This document shows, in pieces, positions 58,704 through 64,000 of a stretch of DNA of 64,000 bases. Position numbers and translations under genes: made by a program. The notes below the pieces were generated by a model. It did no database searches. It saw only the letters and a list, made by a program, of their open reading frames with translations, and was not told the origin of the DNA. This DNA comes from Roseicella sp. DB1501 (GTDB taxonomy: Bacteria > Pseudomonadota > Alphaproteobacteria > Acetobacterales > Acetobacteraceae). Within the stretch, counting starts at the first letter, position 1. Each line of letters starts with the position of its first letter. The stretch covers positions 1-64,000 of the forward strand of contig NZ_JABFHG010000019.1 of assembly GCF_013112485.1 (NCBI RefSeq). Reading direction: 5' to 3'.

Positions 58704-58823
58704 TCACCGCTCCCGTGCCCAGACGGGTGCGCCCTGGGGCAGGAGGATAGGGTTCCTGGCGGCGCGGCGAAGCTCACCGATGCGTGCCAAAGGCCGGTCC
58801 GTGACCGGAGCCTGCCTAATCAT
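58704..58823 (-). CDS. Possible 39-aa ORF between gspJ and gspL
   Basis: The ATG overlaps the gspJ stop by eight bases and the frame gives MIRQAPVTDRPLARIGELRR ... LPQGAPVWARER. It fills most of an otherwise empty 185-bp gap in a compact operon. Codon use is mixed, no RBS is visible and no homology is recognised. It may equally be a decayed start region of gspL. Confidence 0.25.
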   Translation of the reverse strand: MIRQAPVTDRPLARIGELRRAARNPILLPQGAPVWARER

Positions 58824-59406
58824 CCGGCCTCTCGCGCTTCGGCGCGACGATGATGTCCGGCCAGCGCCGCCCGTCCTCGCGGCTGAAGAGGATGCGGATG
58901 CGCAGGAGCGCGGGCAGGTCCGGGCTCGCCCAGCTCGCGACCCAGCCGCCGCCGGGCGCGCCGGGCCAATAGGCGATGTCGAGCCCCTCGACGCCGCGCA
59001 GCAGCTCGCTCGCCTGCGGCGTCGGGGGCGGGCCGAGCCAGCGGGCATGCAGGTAGGGCGTCCAGCGCAGCATCAGGCGCCCCGCCTCGTCGAGGCCGAG
59101 CGTCACCACGGCCTGGCGTGTCGGCGCCGCCGCCATGGCCGGCAGCTCGGTCACCGCTTCGAGGCGATGCGCCGCGCCGCGCAGGCCGGGCCGGCGGTCG
59201 TCATCGAGCGGCACCAGCCGCGAGAGGATGCGGCGCAGGGTCCGGTCGGCCACCTGCAGGTCGCCGGTCCGGTCGAGCAGCCGGGCCTGGCTGTCCCAGG
59301 CGGCGAGGCCGAACCGCGCGCCCTGCGTCAGGCCGAGCAGGAGGAAGCCGAGCACCGCCAGCGCCACCAGGATCTCGAGCAGGGTGAAGCCCGCCGGCCG
59401 CCTCAT
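58816..59406 (-). CDS. gspJ: Type II secretion minor pseudopilin GspJ
   Basis: A 196-residue pseudopilin with the prepilin cleavage motif (G/FTLLEILVALAVLGFLLLG, Glu at +5). The rest matches GspJ (GLAAWDSQARLL ... RTLRRILSRLVPL). It caps the pseudopilus with GspI and GspK. It overlaps gspI by ATGA. Confidence 0.88.
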   Translation of the reverse strand: MRRPAGFTLLEILVALAVLGFLLLGLTQGARFGLAAWDSQARLLDRTGDLQVADRTLRRILSRLVPLDDDRRPGLRGAAHRLEAVTELPAMAAAPTRQAVVTLGLDEAGRLMLRWTPYLHARWLGPPPTPQASELLRGVEGLDIAYWPGAPGGGWVASWASPDLPALLRIRILFSREDGRRWPDIIVAPKRERPDD

Positions 59407-59786
59407 CGCCCCGCCCCGGCGGCGGGGCCGATCCGCCTGGTCTCGAGCCGAACCTCGCGCCGCACGCCGCCATCCATCCAGCCGACCGAGACCGTGACGG
59501 CATAGAGCGTGGCGCCCTCGGCGACCGCCGCCGGCACGACGCGCGTGTGCCAGGCGAAGCCGTTGCCATCCTCGCCGCCCTGGTCGCGGGCGGTGAGCGG
59601 CGCGCCGTCCAGGGCCGCGAGGCGCGACTGCGCATGCGCCAGCGCCGCCTCGCTGCGCGCCGCCGCCTGGGTCGTGCGCAGCCCGGTCAGCACCCCCTGC
59701 ACCAGCGCGGCGAGCGCCGCCGCCGCGATGGCGAAGGCGACCAGCGCCTCGATCAGGGTGAGGCCCGCCTCGCGGTCAGCGCGCAT
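59403..59786 (-). CDS. gspI: Type II secretion minor pseudopilin GspI
   Basis: The 127-residue protein has a prepilin motif (AG/LTLIEALVAFAIAAAAL) and the GspI-like start of the mature chain, LTLIEALVAFAI. It overlaps gspH by 11 bases and gspJ by four. Confidence 0.87.
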   Translation of the reverse strand: MRADREAGLTLIEALVAFAIAAAALAALVQGVLTGLRTTQAAARSEAALAHAQSRLAALDGAPLTARDQGGEDGNGFAWHTRVVPAAVAEGATLYAVTVSVGWMDGGVRREVRLETRRIGPAAGAGR

Positions 59787-60288
59787 CGGCCCCGCCCGGA
59801 TGCTCCAACCCCGGCGCTTCCGACAACGTCACCCGGCCGCTCCAGCCATCGACGCCGAGCTGCATGCGGCGCCGGCCGTCGCTGAGCTCCAGCCAGCCGC
59901 CCGTGGAGCTGCCATCGGGCGCGAAGCGGATCACGCCGCCGCGCCCGGCCGCGGCACCGGGGCCGGCGAGGCGGAGCGAGACGACGAGGTTCGCCGGCAG
60001 CGGGCGCTCCGGCCGCCCCTCGATCCACCAGCGCCGGCGCCCGACATCGAGGGCCAGCGCGACCGGCCGGTTGGAGGCGATGGCCCGGGCGCGCGCGAGG
60101 CGCAGGCCCTGCGCCAGCTCCCCCGCGGCGCTCCGCAGCTCGAGCGCCGCGACGCGCGACGGGCCGCGCAGCGCCAGGATTCCGAGGGCGAGGCCCAGCA
60201 CGGCGAGCACCACGAGGATCTCCAGCAGCGTGAAGCCGCCCGCGCGCGGCGCGGCGCCGAGCGGAGCCCCGGCCCGGTTGGCCCGCAT
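59776..60288 (-). CDS. gspH: Type II secretion minor pseudopilin GspH
   Basis: The 170-residue protein has an extended leader and a prepilin motif (GGFTLLEILVVLAVLGLALG), then a GspH-type fold (ELAQGLRLARARAIASNRPVAL, IRFAPDGSSTGG). The start MRANRAGAP lies five bases after gspF. It is one of four minor or major pseudopilins in the cluster. Confidence 0.87.
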   Translation of the reverse strand: MRANRAGAPLGAAPRAGGFTLLEILVVLAVLGLALGILALRGPSRVAALELRSAAGELAQGLRLARARAIASNRPVALALDVGRRRWWIEGRPERPLPANLVVSLRLAGPGAAAGRGGVIRFAPDGSSTGGWLELSDGRRRMQLGVDGWSGRVTLSEAPGLEHPGGADAR

Positions 60289-60293
60289 GGCGG

Positions 60294-61523
60294 CTATCCC
60301 GCCATGTCGTTCAGGCTGAGCATGGCCAGCAGCATGGCCGAGACGATGCCGGCGACCAGCGCGCCCATGATCACCGTGATGGCCGGCGTCAGCAGCGCCA
60401 CCAGGCGCTGCAGGCCGATCCGCGCGCGCTCCTCGTGGATCTCGGCGGCGTGCAGCCCCATGGGGCCGAGCTGCGCCGTCTCCTCGCCGAGGCGCAGCAG
60501 GTGCACGGTGCGGACCGGGAACACATCCGCCTTGCCCAGCGCCCCGGCGAGCCCGGCGCCGTCCTTGGCGCTCGCCGTCGCCGCCTGCACCGCGGCCATC
60601 GCGGCGCGGTTGCCGAGCGTGTCGCGGACCATGCCGAGCGCGGCGTCGAGCGGGACGCCGTTCAGCAGCAGCGTCCCGAGCGTCCGGGCGAAGCGCGCCG
60701 CCAGCGCCTCGCGCGCCAGGGCGCCGATGACCGGGAGGCGCAGCAGCAGCCGGTCCGCCGCGAGGCGCGGGCCCGGCAGGCGCAATAGCTGCCGCAGGCC
60801 GAGGAAGAGCAGGCCGCACAGCAGCAGCGCGACCGCGCCATAGGCCGAGACCGCCTCCCCAAGCGCCAGCAGCATCCGCGTCGGCGCCGGCAGGGCCGCC
60901 CCGCTCTGCTCGAAGAGCGGCACGAATTGCGGCAGCACCCGGGTGAGCAGGATGGCGACCGAGCCGATGGAGGCGGCCACCAGCAGGCCCGGATAGATCA
61001 GGGCCGAGCGGATCGCGGCCTCGAGCGAGCGCTGGCGCTCGAGATGCGTGGCGAGGCCGGCGAGGGTCGCCGGCAGCGTCCCGCCCGCCTCCCCGGCCCG
61101 CACCAGGCTCACATAGAGCGGCGGGAAGCTGTGCGGCTGCTGCGCCAGCGCGCCGGCGAGCGGGCTGCCGTCCCGCACCGCGTCGCGCACGCGCTGAACG
61201 ACGCGGCGCAGCCGGGCGCTGCCGGCGGTCTCCACCAGGAAGAGCAGCGCATGGTCGAGATCCTGCCCGGCGGCGAGCATCACCGCGAGCTCCCGCGTCA
61301 TCTCGGCCAGCGCCTGCCGGCCGAGCCCGGCGCGGCCGGGGCCGAGCTCCGCGCTCCGCAGCCAGTCGAGGACCGACCGCCCCCCGGCATCCGGCTCCGT
61401 CCGCATCGGCAGGCTGCCCTGGCGTCGCAGCTGCTCCACCACCGCCGCCTCGCTCGCTGCCTCCATGCGGCCGCGGATCAGGCTGCCGTCGGCGGCGATG
61501 GCGAGGTAGCGGAAGCCGGGCAT
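60294..61523 (-). CDS. gspF: Type II secretion inner-membrane protein GspF
   Basis: The 409-residue protein has two GspF domains and three membrane segments (LVAASIGSVAILLTRVL, AVALLLCGLLFLGL, IMGALVAGIVSAMLLAML). The conserved VRAGEAGGTLPATL in the first domain and RLGEETAQLGPMG in the second are present. It acts as platform for pseudopilus assembly. Its ATG overlaps the gspE stop (TGATG). Confidence 0.93.
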   Translation of the reverse strand: MPGFRYLAIAADGSLIRGRMEAASEAAVVEQLRRQGSLPMRTEPDAGGRSVLDWLRSAELGPGRAGLGRQALAEMTRELAVMLAAGQDLDHALLFLVETAGSARLRRVVQRVRDAVRDGSPLAGALAQQPHSFPPLYVSLVRAGEAGGTLPATLAGLATHLERQRSLEAAIRSALIYPGLLVAASIGSVAILLTRVLPQFVPLFEQSGAALPAPTRMLLALGEAVSAYGAVALLLCGLLFLGLRQLLRLPGPRLAADRLLLRLPVIGALAREALAARFARTLGTLLLNGVPLDAALGMVRDTLGNRAAMAAVQAATASAKDGAGLAGALGKADVFPVRTVHLLRLGEETAQLGPMGLHAAEIHEERARIGLQRLVALLTPAITVIMGALVAGIVSAMLLAMLSLNDMAG

Positions 61524-63307
61524 CAGGCCTCCGCGCGGACGCTCAGTAGCACTTCGTCGATCGTCGTGGTGCCGGCGAGCGCGGCGTCGAGCCCGTTCTG
61601 CAGCATCGTCACCATGCCGCCGGCGATGCCGGCGCGCTCGATCTCGCCATGATCGGCGCGCGAGAAGACCAGCCGTTCGAGATTGGCGTCCAGGGCCAGG
61701 AATTCGGCGATCGCCAGCCGGCCGCGGAAGCCGGTGTTGCGGCAGCGCGCGCAGCCGACCGGCTGCCAGAGCCGCGGCCCCTGCCAGCCCGGCCGGCGGT
61801 CGAGGCCGAACTCCGCGACCAGCGCCGCCGGCGCCTCCGCCGGCCGGCGGCAATGCGGGCAGAGCCGGCGCACCAGGCGCTGCGCCAGCACGCCGCGCAG
61901 GACCGAGGCGATCAGGTAGTCCTCCAGCCCCATGTCGCGCAGGCGCGGGATGCTGGCCGCCGCCGAGTTGGTGTGCAGCGTCGAGAGGACCAGCCGGCCC
62001 GCCAGCGCCGCGGTGACGGCGGTCTCGGCCGTCTCCAGGTCGCGGATCTCGCCGACCATCACGATGTTCGGGTCCTGCCGCACGATGTTGCGCAGCAGCG
62101 AGGCGAAGCTGAGCCCGATCTGCGGCTTCACCTGGATCTGGGTGATGCCGGGCAGGCGGTACTCGATCGGGTCCTCGATGGTGATGATCTTGCGGCTCTC
62201 GGCATTCAGGCCGAGCAGCGCCGTGTAGAGCGTCGTCGTCTTGCCACTGCCGACCGGCCCGGTCACCAGCACGATGCCGTTCGGCAGGGCGAGGGCGGCG
62301 CTCAGCCGCTCAACCACCCGCGCCGGCAGGCCGAGCTGGGCGTAGTCGAACTCGATCGCGCTCTGGTCCAGCACGCGCAGCACCACCGTCTCGGCATGCA
62401 GCGAGGGCACGGTGGAGAGACGGAAATCCACCTCCTGCCCGCGCACCGCGAGGCGGATGCGCCCGTCCTGCGGCAAGCGCCGCTCGGCGATGTCGAGCCG
62501 CGCCATGATCTTGAGGCGGGAGATGATGGCGGCCGCCAGATGCGCCGGCTGGGTGTCCACCACCTGCAGCACGCCGTCGTAGCGGCAGCGGATGCGCAGC
62601 CGGTCCTCGAAGGGCTCGACATGGATGTCGGAGGCGCCGCTCTCGACCGCGCGGGAGATCATCTGGTTGACCAGGCGGATGACAGGCGCTTCCGAGGCGA
62701 GGTCGCGCAGCCGCTCCGCATCCTCCTCCAGCGGCTCGGCCTGCGCCGGGGCCGCCGCCTCCCCCGTCTCGACGCTTGGATACAGGCGGTCGAGGGCGGC
62801 TTCGAGCTCGATCGGCAGGGCGATCTCGACCTGCACCGACAGGCCGGTCGCGGCGGCGATGGCGGCCGGCGTGAAGGCGTCCAGCGGATCGGCGAGGGCG
62901 ACCGTCAGCACCCCGCCCTCGCGGGCCACCGGCAGGGCGCGCGCCTGCCGCAGGAAGCGCGCCGCGAGCCGCTCGGGCAGGATCGGCTCCGCCGGGTAGC
63001 GGCCGGCCCCCGCGAGCGGGCGGCCGAGCAGGGCGGCATGGGCCTCGGCCAGCCCGCGCTCCGTGACCAGGCCGAGATGCATGAGCACGGCGTCGAGGCG
63101 CTGGCCGGATTCGGCCGAGATGCGCCGGGCGCGCTCGATGCTGCGGGGCTCGCAATGGCCGCGGGCGACCAGGAGGGTCGCCAGGGCGTCCAGCACCTCG
63201 GCCGATCCCGGCATCGGCCGGCCCGCCGCGGCGCCGGGCCCGGCTCCGGCCTCCCGAGGGCCCGCCTCCGGGGGTTCAGCCTCCTGGGGTTTCCGCCGGA
63301 TCAGCAT
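61523..63307 (-). CDS. gspE: Type II secretion ATPase GspE
   Basis: The motor ATPase of the T2SS. The 594-residue protein has the N1E/N2E domains, Walker A (GPVGSGKTTTLYT), Walker B (MVGEIRD), Asp/His boxes and a tetracysteine zinc site (CPHC ... CARC). MLIRRKPQEAEPPE is taken as the start. An AT-rich region with TATA-like sequences lies upstream (63308-63340) and probably holds the operon promoter. Confidence 0.95.
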   Translation of the reverse strand: MLIRRKPQEAEPPEAGPREAGAGPGAAAGRPMPGSAEVLDALATLLVARGHCEPRSIERARRISAESGQRLDAVLMHLGLVTERGLAEAHAALLGRPLAGAGRYPAEPILPERLAARFLRQARALPVAREGGVLTVALADPLDAFTPAAIAAATGLSVQVEIALPIELEAALDRLYPSVETGEAAAPAQAEPLEEDAERLRDLASEAPVIRLVNQMISRAVESGASDIHVEPFEDRLRIRCRYDGVLQVVDTQPAHLAAAIISRLKIMARLDIAERRLPQDGRIRLAVRGQEVDFRLSTVPSLHAETVVLRVLDQSAIEFDYAQLGLPARVVERLSAALALPNGIVLVTGPVGSGKTTTLYTALLGLNAESRKIITIEDPIEYRLPGITQIQVKPQIGLSFASLLRNIVRQDPNIVMVGEIRDLETAETAVTAALAGRLVLSTLHTNSAAASIPRLRDMGLEDYLIASVLRGVLAQRLVRRLCPHCRRPAEAPAALVAEFGLDRRPGWQGPRLWQPVGCARCRNTGFRGRLAIAEFLALDANLERLVFSRADHGEIERAGIAGGMVTMLQNGLDAALAGTTTIDEVLLSVRAEA

Positions 63308-63440
63308 CGGATTAGGATCGTATATGCAATACAAAGCGCGCAAGGGGGCAGCGGCGCCTGGGACGCGACGATGCGATGCCGGCTTGGCCATGGCGGGATC
63401 GGCGAGGCTGCACCGGCCGGCGGCCCTTCGGAGAGACAGC

Positions 63441-63887
63441 GTGCGGAACACGAGCCCGAGGATGCGGGGAGCGAGCGGCCAGGCCGGCTTCACCCTGCTC
63501 GAGATCCTGGTCGTCGTCGCCATCCTCGGCCTGCTGGTCGGGCTGGTGGCGCCGGCCGCGATGCGGCAGCTCGGCGGGGCGAAGACCTCGCTGGCGAAGC
63601 AGTCGATCCAGCGCCTCGGCGGGGTGCTCGACCTCTACCGGCTCGACATGGGCGATTACCCGACCACGGAGCAGGGATTGCAGGCGCTGGTCACCCGCCC
63701 CGCCGGCGCCACGGTCTGGAACGGGCCCTACCTGAAGGCGGACCAGGGACCGCTCGCCGATCCCTGGAACCACCCCTATCTCTACCGCTACCCGGCGAGC
63801 CGCCCCGGCCGCGACTACGATCTCTGCTCGCGCGGCCCAACGGCGCAGGTAGGCGATGCCGCCGGCGAGGGCATGATCTGCAACTGA
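63441..63887 (+). CDS. gspG: Type II secretion major pseudopilin GspG
   Basis: The 148-residue major pseudopilin has the prepilin motif (AGFTLLEILVVVAILGLLVG) and the GspG signature (GDYPTTEQGLQALVTRP, NGPYLKADQGPLADPW). The start is GTG 63441 with GGAGAG five bases upstream; an ATG at 63462 is possible. It is divergent from gspE, separating the major pseudopilin from the rest of the operon. Confidence 0.93.
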   Translation: MRNTSPRMRGASGQAGFTLLEILVVVAILGLLVGLVAPAAMRQLGGAKTSLAKQSIQRLGGVLDLYRLDMGDYPTTEQGLQALVTRPAGATVWNGPYLKADQGPLADPWNHPYLYRYPASRPGRDYDLCSRGPTAQVGDAAGEGMICN

Positions 63888-63922
63888 AGCCGCTTGCCGG
63901 ACGGCCGGGGGGCTGGCCACTC

Positions 63923-64000
63923 TCACTCCTCGGGCGTCTGCCAGGTCAAAATTCGCCAGGCGCGGCCCTGCGCGCCGGGGCCGAGCCGCACATGCGCCTG
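63923..64000 (-). CDS. C-terminus of a GspK-like minor pseudopilin (partial)
   Basis: The minus strand at the right edge reads QAHVRLGPGAQGRAWRILTW then QTPEE and stop TGA at 63923-63925. GspK proteins often end in a similar Tyr/Trp-Arg-Ile-Leu-x-Trp segment, and a gspK gene is missing from the cluster, so this is a reasonable guess. Only 25 residues are visible. Confidence 0.4.
   Translation of the reverse strand, partial: QAHVRLGPGAQGRAWRILTWQTPEE

Overview
The window is about 70% GC and reads as a chromosomal segment of an alphaproteobacterium, most likely an Acetobacteraceae member of the Roseomonas type. The reasons are the gene order (rodZ-like - ispG - hisS - prfA - prmC - DUF4167; purC - purS - purQ - purL - bolA - grxD), the map/radC pairing, the class II DAHP synthase and the dense packing with ATGA and TGATG overlaps. 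Species cannot be fixed from the sequence alone. No rRNA, tRNA, CRISPR array or complete insertion sequence was seen.

Left third (1-26.8 kb). A Q/N/T-rich C-terminal fragment and a secreted M23 peptidase are followed by clpB, a MOSC protein, and thiC behind a clear TPP riboswitch. A minus-strand translation/isoprenoid block follows (rodZ-like HTH/DUF4115, ispG, a 55-aa membrane ORF, a vapC remnant, hisS, prfA, prmC, DUF4167). Next come a nitronate monooxygenase overlapping lysC, divergent ubiG, and a minus-strand group (DUF1178 plus a tandem-repeat secreted protein, grxC, comF, a four-domain rhodanese with a possible 16-aa leader peptide). The segment ends with radC copy 1, map, a BioC/NDUFAF5-like methyltransferase, a TerC/YjbE-type exporter and radC copy 2.

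Middle (26.8-46 kb). purB, small secreted proteins and an NRDE-family protein precede a compositionally foreign island at 30.0-33.7 kb. The island carries a CHASE2 membrane protein without an output domain, a small secreted protein and a lipoprotein M48 peptidase with overlapping reading frames. It is followed by the purine cluster, in which two tiny membrane proteins are interleaved, then bolA, grxD, an aldo/keto reductase, a family 2 glycosyltransferase, rpsD with a strong promoter and terminator, a MITE-like palindromic element that touches the stop codon of a trmJ-like gene, and cysS.

Right third (46-64 kb). A lytic transglycosylase, gltX, an acidic unknown protein, nicotinate phosphoribosyltransferase, class II DAHP synthase, glutathione reductase, a thiosulfate-type YeeE/YedE transporter and a succinate-semialdehyde dehydrogenase precede a type II secretion operon (gspE-F-H-I-J-L-M-C) on the minus strand. 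gspG is divergent and a gspK-like C-terminus lies at the right edge.

The two most unusual observations are the CHASE2 / small secreted protein / M48 cassette and a three-copy intergenic repeat whose hairpin arms change in a compensatory way between copies.
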